From Crocinitomicaceae bacterium (GTDB lineage: Bacteria > Bacteroidota > Bacteroidia > Flavobacteriales_D > Crocinitomicaceae), in NCBI GenBank assembly GCA_024643555.1, contig JAHEMQ010000007.1, positions 1 to 34,646 on the forward strand: DNA of 34,646 bases, read 5' to 3'. A program made the translations under genes and the position numbers. The notes under the pieces were generated by a model. That model had not been told where the DNA came from. It made no database searches and saw nothing but the letters and a program-made list of their open reading frames with translations. Positions 1 through 8,309 of the stretch are shown piece after piece (positions within the stretch are counted from its first letter, which is position 1; each line of letters starts with the position of its first letter).

Positions 1-1988
1 ATGAAGGATTTCAAGAGTGCTTCGTTGTGCTGCATCACCACGACATCGTCAATGGATCCATGAATTAACAATAAATCGCCTTTTAAATTCTTCGTGTAGT
101 TCAATAATGAATTCGCATCGTATCCAGTTTTGTTTTGTTCCGGACGATCCATGTAGCGTTCTCCGTACATGATTTCGTAGTATTTCCAATCCGTTACGGG
201 TCCACCAGCAACACCAACCTGAAAGACACCAGCTTGACGCAACATTAACGAGGTGGTCATGAATCCACCAAAGGACCAGCCATGAACAGCAAGGCGATTT
301 CCATCCACGTAATTCAAGGATTTCAAAAAGTCGACTCCGCTCAATTGGTCTTCCATTTCTACAGTTCCTAATTGGCGGTGAATCTGGGATTCAAAAGCAA
401 ATCCACGTTCACCTGATCCGCGGTTGTCCAAGGTGAAAATAATGTAACCTTGATTCGCCATCCAATGCATCCAAAGGTTGGCGCCTGCTAACCATGAATT
501 GGTCACCATTTGAGCATGTGGACCACCATAGACATAGACTAAAACAGGGTATTTTTTCGATGGGTCAAAATTACTTGGCTTAATCATTCGGTAATACAAA
601 TCCGATCCGTCTTTTCCTTTAATCGATCCAATTTCCGTTGTGCCCACGTTATAATCCACTAGCTTATCTTTGGATTCCATTAACAATTTCGTCATTTTAC
701 CGTTGTTGGTCCAAAGCATGCATTTAAAAGGAACCGTTAAGCTCGAATAAGCGTCCATGAAATAGGTGTCATTCGCTGAAAGGCTGAATGTATGCGTGCC
801 TTCTTCTTTTGTGATCAACTCCGTATTTCCTTTTAAGTCGCAGCGATAGATTAAGGTATTGGTTGGATTCGGTCCTGTTGCCGAATAGTACACTTTAGAA
901 CCGTCTTTCGTCGTACAAAGAATGTCCTTCACCACAAAGGTGTGATTCGTCAATTTTTGTAACATCTTTCCATCGAAGTCATACAGATACAAGTTGTTGA
1001 ATCCATCGCGTTCTGAAATCCATACAAATTGATTGGAGCTGTTACTTGGGAAAAATACAGGGTGCTCAGGTTCAATCCATTTGTCGTTTTTCTCTTCAAA
1101 TAGGGTCTTCACGAATTTTCCCGTTTTCACGGAGTAGACATTCAACCACATATGGTTTTGGTCGCGGTTGACTTCTGCGACAACAATGAATTGTTCATCG
1201 GGAGTAATCGCTAAGTTGGTAAAGTAATCATCTGCAGCTCCACGTGGAGAAATGTAAAGGGTTTTCTTTGATTTTACATGGTAAATTCCCACGCGTGGTT
1301 TTTCGGATTTTTGTCCTGCCATTGGGTACTTTATGGACATCAACGTTCCTGGAGTCGCGTTAATATCGAGCAGTGGATAGTTGTGCACCTCTGTTTCATC
1401 CTTCTGATAGAATGCAAGAATAGCGCCGCTGTTCGACCAGAAAATTCCGCCTGAAATGCCAAATTCGTTACGCGCAATAGACTGACCTGAAACAATGTTT
1501 TTGTCTGTGTTTTTTGTTACTGCTCGTCCGTCCACATAAAGATTATTATCAATCGTATAGGCCAATTGATTGGAAGCGGCATGGTAAGATTGATTCGCAG
1601 CGTTTTCTACCGGATTTTTTCTGATCTCACCTAATTTCGATTGAATGTTATACGTTGCAACGGTTTGTCCATCGTTCAATAACAGAGTCGTTTCATTCAA
1701 CCATTCTGCTCCAAAGAAGTTTGCATATTGTGTATGCAAGGCTTTATTGATTTCATCGATGGTAAGGAGCTCTGCAGACTTGTCGCTCGCAACGGAGGAT
1801 TGAAACATGGTTTTATAATCCTTACTACAAGCCGTGTAGTCCTTGTCATTCATCCATAGGAAATTATTCACACGCTCGGGAGAAACACTGCGTTGAAGCA
1901 GTACGGATTCTTTGACACTCATTTCTTTTTTCTGCGTGAAGGCGAAAGGAGTGATGATTAATAGTAGTGGTAGAAAAATGCGTTTCAT
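1..1988 (-). CDS. S9 family (DPP IV-like) serine peptidase, 3' end cut by window edge
   Basis: Secreted or periplasmic prolyl-oligopeptidase-family peptidase that should cleave dipeptides from the N terminus of peptides. About 662 codons are visible, read from the ATG at 1988. A signal peptide (MKRIFLPLLLIITPFAFTQ) is followed by a long DPP IV-type beta-propeller region and then the alpha/beta hydrolase domain. The nucleophile motif GWSFGG (Ser about residue 572, bases 273-275) and the acid in HGSIDDVV (Asp about residue 647) are both present. The catalytic His, usually about 30 residues further on, lies beyond base 1. The start overlaps the stop of the upstream DUF2461 gene in an ATGA (1985-1988), so the two are probably cotranscribed and translationally coupled. 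The family assignment is secure; the substrate is not known. Confidence 0.92.
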   Translation of the reverse strand, partial: MKRIFLPLLLIITPFAFTQKKEMSVKESVLLQRSVSPERVNNFLWMNDKDYTACSKDYKTMFQSSVASDKSAELLTIDEINKALHTQYANFFGAEWLNETTLLLNDGQTVATYNIQSKLGEIRKNPVENAANQSYHAASNQLAYTIDNNLYVDGRAVTKNTDKNIVSGQSIARNEFGISGGIFWSNSGAILAFYQKDETEVHNYPLLDINATPGTLMSIKYPMAGQKSEKPRVGIYHVKSKKTLYISPRGAADDYFTNLAITPDEQFIVVAEVNRDQNHMWLNVYSVKTGKFVKTLFEEKNDKWIEPEHPVFFPSNSSNQFVWISERDGFNNLYLYDFDGKMLQKLTNHTFVVKDILCTTKDGSKVYYSATGPNPTNTLIYRCDLKGNTELITKEEGTHTFSLSANDTYFMDAYSSLTVPFKCMLWTNNGKMTKLLMESKDKLVDYNVGTTEIGSIKGKDGSDLYYRMIKPSNFDPSKKYPVLVYVYGGPHAQMVTNSWLAGANLWMHWMANQGYIIFTLDNRGSGERGFAFESQIHRQLGTVEMEDQLSGVDFLKSLNYVDGNRLAVHGWSFGGFMTTSLMLRQAGVFQVGVAGGPVTDWKYYEIMYGERYMDRPEQNKTGYDANSLLNYTKNLKGDLLLIHGSIDDVVVMQHNEALLKSF

Positions 1989-2659
1989 GCGCGCTGAATA
2001 AATTGATTAAAAAATTGTTCTAAGGGTCTTCCTACTTCGTAACAATGTAAGATTTGTTGATCTAAATCAGCGTTGAGCATTGTTTCGGCAGGAAATTCGG
2101 CATAAAAATACCATTGTTTATTGAAAATCAGGTTTTCCTCTTGTGCGGCTTCTTTCAGGTGAGCCGGAAGCACCTTATTTTTCTCTCCAAGAATTTCACC
2201 AAAGGTTTGTTGGAAGGACTTCGATTGGTAGATTTTACGGAATTCAGTCATGTTGGCAGCAATTCCCTCTCGAACTGATTCAAGGTCTTCTTTATCGATT
2301 TCATAAATCCCACCATAGGCGCGCACATGTTCCGGACTCAATTCAAAGTAAATGCCATTTACGGCTTTGCTTTTCTTTCCATTCGGAGCGATGACCGCTG
2401 AACACATGAGTTTGTAAGGAGTCTTATCCTTCGAAAAGCGGATATCACGATTGATTCGGAAAACGCAGTCCTTCACTTGTAAATCCGCAAATTGTGGATT
2501 TGTTTTCGCAAGTTGATGGATGAGGTGTTGGGTAAACGCATAAAATGGTTTTTTGACAGATTCTTCATAGCGTTTTCGGTTTTCATCGAACCATGTTTTG
2601 TGGTTGTTGCCGGCGAGTTCAATAAAAAAATGTAGGTAATCTTCAGTGAAAAATGACAT
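1985..2659 (-). CDS. DUF2461 family protein
   Basis: A 224-residue soluble protein recognised as DUF2461 (TIGR02453) by its layout: an N-terminal FxxFxxELxxNNxKxWFxxNRxxY-type segment (residues 9-31), then FRINRDIRFSKDKTPYK (about residues 68-84) and a Y/W-rich C-terminal half. It has no signal peptide or membrane segment. The molecular function of this family is not established; it is common in Bacteroidota and also found in fungi. Its stop overlaps the start of the S9 peptidase gene (ATGA), indicating an operon. It is divergent from rpsF across a 121-base spacer. A one-mismatch -7 box (TACCTTCG, 2664-2671 minus) lies only a few bases from the ATG and would give a nearly leaderless transcript; this is weak. 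Confidence 0.88.
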   Translation of the reverse strand: MSFFTEDYLHFFIELAGNNHKTWFDENRKRYEESVKKPFYAFTQHLIHQLAKTNPQFADLQVKDCVFRINRDIRFSKDKTPYKLMCSAVIAPNGKKSKAVNGIYFELSPEHVRAYGGIYEIDKEDLESVREGIAANMTEFRKIYQSKSFQQTFGEILGEKNKVLPAHLKEAAQEENLIFNKQWYFYAEFPAETMLNADLDQQILHCYEVGRPLEQFFNQFIQRA

Positions 2660-2717
2660 GAAGCGAAGGTAATAAATTCCATGTAAACTTTTGCTATGAA
2701 TCCCTTGTGAAAAGCTA

Positions 2718-2748
2718 TTGCACGATTAAAGTAGAATGTGTATCTTTG
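2718..2748 (+). promoter_or_regulatory. Bacteroidota-type promoter of the rpsF operon
   Basis: A perfect -7 box TATCTTTG (2741-2748, consensus TAnnTTTG) with a -33 TTG at 2718-2720, separated by 20 bases. Spacing and sequence fit the Bacteroidota primary sigma factor. It lies 32 bases upstream of the rpsF ATG, with an AT-rich leader between. Confidence 0.75.
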
Positions 2749-2780
2749 CACCCGATTAATTAATTTTAAAAAATAATCTT

Positions 2781-3119
2781 ATGAATTCTTACGAAACTGT
2801 TTTCATTTTAACTCCCGTTTTGTCTGATGATCAGGCAAAGGAAGCAGTACAGAAATTCGAAGGTGAGATCAAATCACTTGGTGGTTCAATCAAGCATTCG
2901 GAGAACTGGGGTTTGCGCAAGTTGGCGTACCCAATCCAGAAAAAATCCACTGGTTTCTACTTTCTAGTAGAATTCCAAGCGGAAGGTAATGTTGTTGCGA
3001 ACTTCGAATTGATGATGAAGCGTGATGAACGAGTTTTACGTTTTTTAACGGTAAAAATGGATGTTGATCATGTGACTTACTCTGAGAAAAGACGTGCAAA
3101 AGCTGGAGCTACTGCCTAA
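2781..3119 (+). CDS. rpsF: 30S ribosomal protein bS6
   Basis: A 112-residue bS6, the primary 16S rRNA-binding protein of the 30S platform, which pairs with bS18. The N terminus ([21 protein letters not shown]) and the [22 protein letters not shown] core (about residues 44-65) are diagnostic. The ending [15 protein letters not shown] fits the family. It lacks the long acidic C-terminal tail seen in E. coli. It is the first gene of rpsF-rpsR-rplI, 28 bases before rpsR, behind the promoter at 2718-2748. Length is normal for the phylum. Confidence 0.97.
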   Translation: MNSYETVFILTPVLSDDQAKEAVQKFEGEIKSLGGSIKHSENWGLRKLAYPIQKKSTGFYFLVEFQAEGNVVANFELMMKRDERVLRFLTVKMDVDHVTYSEKRRAKAGATA

Positions 3120-3147
3120 CTAATTGTTAACCTTAAAAAATTAAAAG

Positions 3148-3408
3148 ATGTCAAACGATATTCGTTATCTAACCCCGATTAATATTGATATTAAGAAGGA
3201 CAAATACTGCCGTTTCAAGAAAAGCGGAATCAAATTTATTGATTATAAAGATGCTAACTTCTTATTGAAATTAGTAAACGAGCAAGGTAAAATTCTTCCA
3301 CGTCGTATCACTGGTACTTCTGCGAAATACCAAAAGAGAGTCAACAAAGCGATCAAACGTGCACGTCACCTTGCGATCCTTCCATACGTTGGTGATATGT
3401 TGAAATAA
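3148..3408 (+). CDS. rpsR: 30S ribosomal protein bS18
   Basis: An 86-residue bS18, the platform partner of bS6. Diagnostic segments are [15 protein letters not shown] (about residues 22-36), [24 protein letters not shown] (about 40-63) and the basic stretch [19 protein letters not shown] near the C terminus. It sits between rpsF (28-base gap) and rplI (30-base gap), the usual operon order. The gap upstream is AT-rich with no clear Shine-Dalgarno sequence, as expected in this phylum. A single Cys is visible (residue 21). Confidence 0.97.
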   Translation: MSNDIRYLTPINIDIKKDKYCRFKKSGIKFIDYKDANFLLKLVNEQGKILPRRITGTSAKYQKRVNKAIKRARHLAILPYVGDMLK

Positions 3409-3438
3409 TCATTTGTTGAACAGAAAAACTGAAAAGTC

Positions 3439-3885
3439 ATGGAAATTATCTTAAAGAAAAACGTTGATAAATTAGGTTACGCAAACGAAATCGTTTCCGT
3501 AAAACCTGGATATGGTCGTAACTTCTTGATTCCTCAAGGATACGCGATTCTAGCTACTGCTAGCGCAAAGAAAGCACACACAGAGATGATGCGTCAAAAA
3601 TCTCACAAAGAATCTAAAATGTTGGCTGAAGCTCAAGAATTGGCTGCTAAAATCGCTGATTTAACCATCACTATCGCTACGAAAGCAGGTGAAAATGGTA
3701 AAATCTTTGGTTCTGTAAACACCGTTCAATTGGCTGATGCGCTACGTGCATTAGGATTTGATATCGATCGTAAATCTTTGAAAATCAAAGATGAGCCTAT
3801 CCGCGAGATTGGTACGTACGAAGTTGAAGCAAACCTTTACAAAGGTGTGAAACAAGGATTCAAATTTGAAGTAGTAAGCGAATAA
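3439..3885 (+). CDS. rplI: 50S ribosomal protein bL9
   Basis: A 148-residue bL9, which binds 23S rRNA domain V and projects from the L1 side of the ribosome. The N-terminal domain MEIILKKNVDKLGYANEIVSVKPGYGRNFLIPQGYA is diagnostic. It is followed by the long connecting helix (about residues 42-76) and the C-terminal domain with GKIFGSVNTVQLADAL (about 88-103). Full length for the family. Last gene of the ribosomal operon; an intrinsic terminator begins 24 bases after the stop. Confidence 0.97.
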   Translation: MEIILKKNVDKLGYANEIVSVKPGYGRNFLIPQGYAILATASAKKAHTEMMRQKSHKESKMLAEAQELAAKIADLTITIATKAGENGKIFGSVNTVQLADALRALGFDIDRKSLKIKDEPIREIGTYEVEANLYKGVKQGFKFEVVSE

Positions 3886-3909
3886 GCTGAAACATTCTAA
3901 AATAGCTGA

Positions 3910-3940
3910 AACTCCTTCCGTTTGGAAGGAGTTTTTTTTT
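3910..3940 (+). terminator. Intrinsic terminator of the rpsF-rpsR-rplI operon
   Basis: A 10-bp perfect stem, AACTCCTTCC (3910-3919) with GGAAGGAGTT (3924-3933), and a four-base loop GTTT. It runs directly into a T tract ending at 3940. It is 24 bases past the rplI stop and isolates the ribosomal operon from cysC. Confidence 0.92.
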
Positions 3941-3995
3941 GCCTTCCTTTCATTAACAGAGAGAAAAAAACTAACTTTAGTCCGTACAAAAGAAC

Positions 3996-4520
3996 ATGGA
4001 AAAAGCTCGCGTTTATTGGTTTTTTGGACTTTCAGGATCTGGAAAGTCGACCCTTTCGGATGCGTTTGCGCTTAGATTGAATGACTTTGGTCAACATGTG
4101 TTTCGATTGGACGGAGATGAATTGAGAAAGGGAGTAAACAAAGACCTAGGATTTTCCCAAGAGGACCGAATGGAGAATGTTCGTCGAGCAGCAGAAATGG
4201 CACAACTAGCCTTGACACAAGGATTCACTGTTGTTGCCTCTTTCATTTCTCCCGAAGAAATACACCGCGAAAAAGTGCGATCTGTTCTGGGTGAATATGT
4301 TGAAATGATTTTTGTCGATGCGAGCATTGACACCTGTCGAACCCGCGATGTGAAAGGATTATATCAACAGGTAGAAAAAGGAAACATCAAGGAATTTACC
4401 GGTGTTTCTGCACCGTTCGAAATGCCCAACATGGAAGAACTTCGAATTTCAACAGATGGAACAACAGTGGAGCATTGCGTGAATGTACTTTGGGAAAAGT
4501 TAATCGTGTCAAGGAAATGA
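3996..4520 (+). CDS. cysC: Adenylylsulfate (APS) kinase
   Basis: Cytosolic enzyme that phosphorylates adenosine 5'-phosphosulfate to PAPS using ATP. It has 174 residues. The P-loop GLSGSGKST is at residues 11-19. Other family segments are FRLDGDELRKGVNKDLGFS (about 36-54), the DVKGLYQQVEKG segment (about 117-128) and FTGVSAPFEMP, equivalent to the usual FTGIDSPYE. It is a stand-alone enzyme, not fused to cysN as in many bacteria. Its stop overlaps the cysD start (ATGA, 4517-4520), so cysC-cysD-cysN are coupled. A partial -7 box (TAACTTTA, 3972-3979) lies just upstream, after the ribosomal terminator, and could drive the operon; no good -33 element is seen. Confidence 0.95.
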   Translation: MEKARVYWFFGLSGSGKSTLSDAFALRLNDFGQHVFRLDGDELRKGVNKDLGFSQEDRMENVRRAAEMAQLALTQGFTVVASFISPEEIHREKVRSVLGEYVEMIFVDASIDTCRTRDVKGLYQQVEKGNIKEFTGVSAPFEMPNMEELRISTDGTTVEHCVNVLWEKLIVSRK

Positions 4521-5419
4521 AGTACCGTTTAAATCATTTACAAGAATTGGAAGCGGAGGCGGTTTATGTCATTCGTGAAGTATTTGCACAATTCCAGCAT
4601 CCATGTATTTTATTTTCGGGAGGAAAAGATTCCATTGTGTTAACACATTTGGCAGCGAAAGCATTTGCGCCCGGGCCGATGCCCTTTTCCTTGTTACACA
4701 TTGATACTGGACACAATTTCCAGGAAACCTTGGACTTTCGCGATGCTTTAGCTGAGCAATTACAGGTGCGCTTGGTTCTTGGAAAGGTAGAAGATTCAAT
4801 TGAACGTCAAACAGTCACCGAAGAATCTGGGCCAAATGCCAATCGCAATCGGGCGCAATCCATAACCTTATTAGAAAGCATGGAACTTCATGGTTTTGAT
4901 GCCGCAATGGGAGGGGGGAGAAGAGACGAAGAAAAAGCACGGGCAAAAGAACGCTTTTTTTCACATCGCGACGCTTTTGGACAATGGGATCCTAAAAATC
5001 AAGGTCCTGAACTATGGAATTTGTATAACGGTCGAAAAAATGAAGGGGAACATTTTCGCATTTTCCCGATTAGTAATTGGACGGAACTAGATATTTGGGA
5101 ATATATTCAACAAGAAGAAATTAAGTTGCCCAGTTTGTATTTTTCACACAGTCGTTTATGCGTCAAACGGAATGGGACCATCTTGGCAGATTCACCTTAC
5201 CTCATTCCACATCGTTTGGATGAAAAAGCCATTTTACAAGTGCGTTTTAGAACCATTGGTGACATGACGATCAGTGGAGCAATGGAGTCCTCGGCAACAT
5301 CTGTCTCGGAAATCATTTCTGAATTAAAGGCAATGAACATCTCGGAGCGAGGTGGAAGAGCAGATGATTTTCGATCGGAATCTTCCATGGAGGACCGTAA
5401 AAAAGAAGGGTATTTTTAA
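4517..5419 (+). CDS. cysD: Sulfate adenylyltransferase subunit 2 (ATP sulfurylase)
   Basis: Catalytic subunit of the heterodimeric ATP sulfurylase, which forms APS from sulfate and ATP with energy from GTP hydrolysis by CysN. From the ATG at 4517 it has 300 residues. The PP-loop SGGKDS is at residues 34-39, followed by HIDTGHNFQE, GFDAAMGGGRRDEEKARAKERFFS and the WDPKNQGPELWNLYNG and PISNWTELDIWEYI segments, all classic CysD. I chose 4517 over an upstream in-frame ATG at 4475 because the former gives the family N terminus (MKYRLNHLQELEAE) and an ATGA overlap with cysC. The stop shares a base with the cysN start (TAATG). Confidence 0.96.
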   Translation: MKYRLNHLQELEAEAVYVIREVFAQFQHPCILFSGGKDSIVLTHLAAKAFAPGPMPFSLLHIDTGHNFQETLDFRDALAEQLQVRLVLGKVEDSIERQTVTEESGPNANRNRAQSITLLESMELHGFDAAMGGGRRDEEKARAKERFFSHRDAFGQWDPKNQGPELWNLYNGRKNEGEHFRIFPISNWTELDIWEYIQQEEIKLPSLYFSHSRLCVKRNGTILADSPYLIPHRLDEKAILQVRFRTIGDMTISGAMESSATSVSEIISELKAMNISERGGRADDFRSESSMEDRKKEGYF

Positions 5420-6672
5420 TGAGTGGCACAAAAGATATATTGCGTTTTACAACCGCAGGTAGTGTGGATGACGGAAAAAGCACCTTGATTGGACGCTTGT
5501 TATTGGACAGTAAAAATATTACACTGGATCAATTGGAACATGTCCAACGCATCAGTGAACGAAAGGGAATGGAAGGTATCGATTTGTCCTTGTTTACCGA
5601 TGGACTAAAAGATGAACGTGCGCAAGGAATCACCATTGATGTGGCCTATCGCTATTTTCAAACGGAAAAAAGAAAATTCATTATTGCAGACACACCTGGA
5701 CATTTGCAATATACGCGCAATATGGTGACTGGAGCTTCCACTGCTAACGCGGCTGTGATCTTGGTTGATGCGCGTAAGGGTGTCGTTGAGCAAACGAAAA
5801 GACACAGTTTTATTGCTTCCTTATTGCACATTCAACATTTAATTGTGTGCGTCAATAAAATGGATTTGGTTGACTTTGATCAAACTTGTTTTGAAAACAT
5901 TGTGGCCTCGTTTCGTGATTTCGCTGCAAAATTGGACATTGTCGATGTACAGTTTATTCCCGTTTCAGCACTGAAAGGGGATCAAGTGGTGGAACGTTCT
6001 GCGAACATGTCTTGGTATCAAGGTTCAACATTGTTACATACCTTAGAAAATCTTTCGGTGGCGAATGATGTCAACCAAATCGACCTGCGCTTCCCTGTCC
6101 AACACGCCATACGGGTTGATTCAGAAAATATGAGGGATTATCGTGCTTATGCTGGACAATTATCGAGTGGAATCATTCGTGTCGGTGATGAAGTCTTGGT
6201 CATGCCAAGCGCGTCCAAATCTGTTGTAAAGTCTATTCAAGCAATGAATGGACCAGTAACAGAGGCGTTTGCGCCACAATCTATTTCCATCGAATTATCG
6301 GATGACTTGGATATTTCTCGCGGTGACATGATTGTAAAGCCCATGAATCAAGCGGAACCATTGACGCAATTTTCTGCTATACTTTGTTGGATGAGTAACA
6401 AGCCATTTGTTGCTGCAAAAAAATACCTGATTCGTCACACGACAAGAGAGGCTAAATTGCGCATAAAATCCATCCAATACGTTTATGATTTAAATGCATT
6501 AAAACGGATGGAAGGTATTCAGGAATTGGCGATGAACGACATTGCACGTGTGGATGTGCATGTATCTGCTCCTATATTTGTAGACTCCTTCAGAAGGAAT
6601 AAAAGCACCGGTTCGTTTATTGTCATTGATGAACAGACGAATGAAACCGTTGCGGCGGGAATGATCTTTTAA
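5419..6672 (+). CDS. cysN: Sulfate adenylyltransferase subunit 1 (GTPase)
   Basis: Regulatory GTPase subunit of ATP sulfurylase, a translation-factor-type GTPase of 417 residues. The G1 loop GSVDDGKST is at residues 14-22; DTPGH (G3) and NKMDLVD (G4) follow, then EF-Tu-like domains 2 and 3. The protein ends after domain 3 with no APS kinase extension, which agrees with the separate cysC. It starts inside the cysD stop (TAATG at 5417-5421). The stop overlaps the stop of convergent hldD by four bases (6669-6672). No PAPS reductase or sulfite reductase gene is in the visible neighbourhood, so PAPS from this operon could serve assimilation elsewhere or sulfation. Confidence 0.96.
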   Translation: MSGTKDILRFTTAGSVDDGKSTLIGRLLLDSKNITLDQLEHVQRISERKGMEGIDLSLFTDGLKDERAQGITIDVAYRYFQTEKRKFIIADTPGHLQYTRNMVTGASTANAAVILVDARKGVVEQTKRHSFIASLLHIQHLIVCVNKMDLVDFDQTCFENIVASFRDFAAKLDIVDVQFIPVSALKGDQVVERSANMSWYQGSTLLHTLENLSVANDVNQIDLRFPVQHAIRVDSENMRDYRAYAGQLSSGIIRVGDEVLVMPSASKSVVKSIQAMNGPVTEAFAPQSISIELSDDLDISRGDMIVKPMNQAEPLTQFSAILCWMSNKPFVAAKKYLIRHTTREAKLRIKSIQYVYDLNALKRMEGIQELAMNDIARVDVHVSAPIFVDSFRRNKSTGSFIVIDEQTNETVAAGMIF

Positions 6673-7625
6673 CGGTTTTCCAAGTAATTCTTTACGTAAT
6701 CAGAAATGCCTTCTTCTAAGGAGTAAAAAGCATGTGGGTAGCCAATCGAACGAAGTTTGGACATGTTTGCCTCCGTAAAATATTGGTATTTATCGCGGAT
6801 GTCAATCGGAGTGTCGATAAAAGAAATAGATGGTTCAAGTCCAAGCGCGGTAAACGTTAAACTTGCTAAATCTAAAAATGTTCGTGCTTTCCCTGATCCA
6901 AGGTTATAAATTCCGGAGTGATCTTGATGTGTCATCAAGAATTCACAAACTTTCGCAACGTCTTTTACATAAACGAAATCACGCAATTGTTCACCATCCT
7001 TGTAAGCAGGATTGTGTGAGCGGAACAATTGCATGTGACCTTTTTCCTTGATTTGACGATGTGTGTGGAAAACAACGCTCGCCATTCTACCTTTGTGGTA
7101 TTCTTTCGGCCCATAGACGTTAAAGAATTTAAGTCCCGCCCAAAAAGGTGGTGTTTCATTTTGCTGAATCGCCCATTTGTCAAATTCATTCTTTGAAATC
7201 CCATACGGATTCAAGGGTGCTAACTTTGGAATCACGTCATTGTTATCCTCATAACCATATTCTCCCAATCCATAAGTTGCGGCACTACTCGCATAGACCA
7301 ATGGAATATGATGTTCGGTGCAAATGTTCCAAATGGACTTCGTAAAGTTGAGGTTTAATTGATCTAATATGGCTAAGTCTTTCTCAGTGGTATCCGTTCG
7401 TGCACCAAGATGAAAAACGAAGTCAACTTGTTCGGCATTTTGTTCAAACCAAGCAATGAACTCAGAACGGTCCATTTTCATTCGGTGCTTCGTGTGCATC
7501 CAATTCTCCTTTTTGGATTCGAACGAAAAATCATCAACTAACAGAAGGTCGGTATGACCAAGCTCATTGAGGTGATCCACCAAGTAGCTTGCGATGAATC
7601 CAGCGGAACCAGTAACTACAATCAT
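6669..7625 (-). CDS. hldD: ADP-L-glycero-D-manno-heptose 6-epimerase
   Basis: Short-chain dehydrogenase/reductase-type epimerase (318 residues) that converts ADP-D-glycero- to ADP-L-glycero-D-manno-heptose for the LPS core. The nucleotide-binding motif TGSAGFIA is at residues 5-12, with Ala where the third Gly is usual. The YASSAATYG segment (111-119), the catalytic pair Y141/K145 (YGISK), FFNVYGPKEYHKGRMASV and RDFVYVKDVA match HldD/RfaD closely. The product is cytosolic. The gene lies 9 bases downstream of the deoxynucleoside kinase and is probably cotranscribed with it. Its stop codon overlaps that of cysN. A related sugar-nucleotide epimerase is the only realistic alternative. Confidence 0.9.
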   Translation of the reverse strand: MIVVTGSAGFIASYLVDHLNELGHTDLLLVDDFSFESKKENWMHTKHRMKMDRSEFIAWFEQNAEQVDFVFHLGARTDTTEKDLAILDQLNLNFTKSIWNICTEHHIPLVYASSAATYGLGEYGYEDNNDVIPKLAPLNPYGISKNEFDKWAIQQNETPPFWAGLKFFNVYGPKEYHKGRMASVVFHTHRQIKEKGHMQLFRSHNPAYKDGEQLRDFVYVKDVAKVCEFLMTHQDHSGIYNLGSGKARTFLDLASLTFTALGLEPSISFIDTPIDIRDKYQYFTEANMSKLRSIGYPHAFYSLEEGISDYVKNYLENR

Positions 7626-7634
7626 TCGATCTGC

Positions 7635-8249
7635 TTAAAATAAACCGTTAATTTCTGCATCAATCGAGTTGATGATTTTCCCTAAGTCTTCTTGATTGTC
7701 CGGGAAGCGGTTATTATCGATGTCGATGATCAATACTTTACCTTTATCATAGGTGGAAATCCATGCTTCGTAACGTTCATTCAATCGTTTCAAGTAGTCC
7801 AAACGAATACTCTCTTCGTAATCCCTTCCACGTTGTTGAATTTGATTGACTAGCGTCGGTACACTTGCGCGCAAGTAAATCAATAAATCCGGTGCAGAAA
7901 CGAATCCATCCATTAAGTTGAACAGCGAGAAATAGTTTTCAAAATCACGTGTAGTCATCAATCCCATGGAATGAAGATTGGGTGCGAAAATGAAGGCATC
8001 TTCGTAAATGGTACGGTCTTGAATTACCGTATGCGCCGTTTCTTTGATTTCTTGAATCTGTGTAAAGCGGCTATTGAGGTAATAGATTTGCAAGTTGAAA
8101 GACCAACGCTGCATATCGTGATAGAAATCATTCAAATAAGGATTTTGATCCACATCTTCGTAATGTGTTTCCCAACCATAATGTTTTGACAACAAGTTTG
8201 TTAAAGTCGTTTTTCCAGATCCGATGTTTCCTGCGATTGCAACGTGCAT
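7635..8249 (-). CDS. Deoxynucleoside kinase (dNK/dCK family)
   Basis: Cytosolic salvage enzyme of 204 residues that phosphorylates deoxynucleosides. The P-loop GNIGSGKTT is at residues 7-15, the catalytic/substrate motif DRTIYED at 78-84 and the lid RGRDYE at 140-145, all typical of the dNK/dGK/dAK family. The EDVDQNPYLNDFY segment (about 31-43) matches bacterial deoxyadenosine/deoxyguanosine kinases, but the preferred base cannot be read from sequence alone. It is upstream of hldD by 9 bases and is the first gene of that pair. The 60-base upstream spacer is AT-rich, with no clear promoter box. Length is normal. Confidence 0.92.
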   Translation of the reverse strand: MHVAIAGNIGSGKTTLTNLLSKHYGWETHYEDVDQNPYLNDFYHDMQRWSFNLQIYYLNSRFTQIQEIKETAHTVIQDRTIYEDAFIFAPNLHSMGLMTTRDFENYFSLFNLMDGFVSAPDLLIYLRASVPTLVNQIQQRGRDYEESIRLDYLKRLNERYEAWISTYDKGKVLIIDIDNNRFPDNQEDLGKIINSIDAEINGLF

Positions 8250-8309
8250 AATTTCTTTTTTAGAAACGCTAATTTACGATTTTTTCAGGCAATTAAAAAA
8301 GGAGGAAGC

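Noticed and set aside
4475-4516. Upstream ATG extending cysD by 14 residues
   Set aside because: The extension lies inside cysC and is unlike the CysD N terminus; the ATG at 4517 gives an ATGA overlap and the family start.
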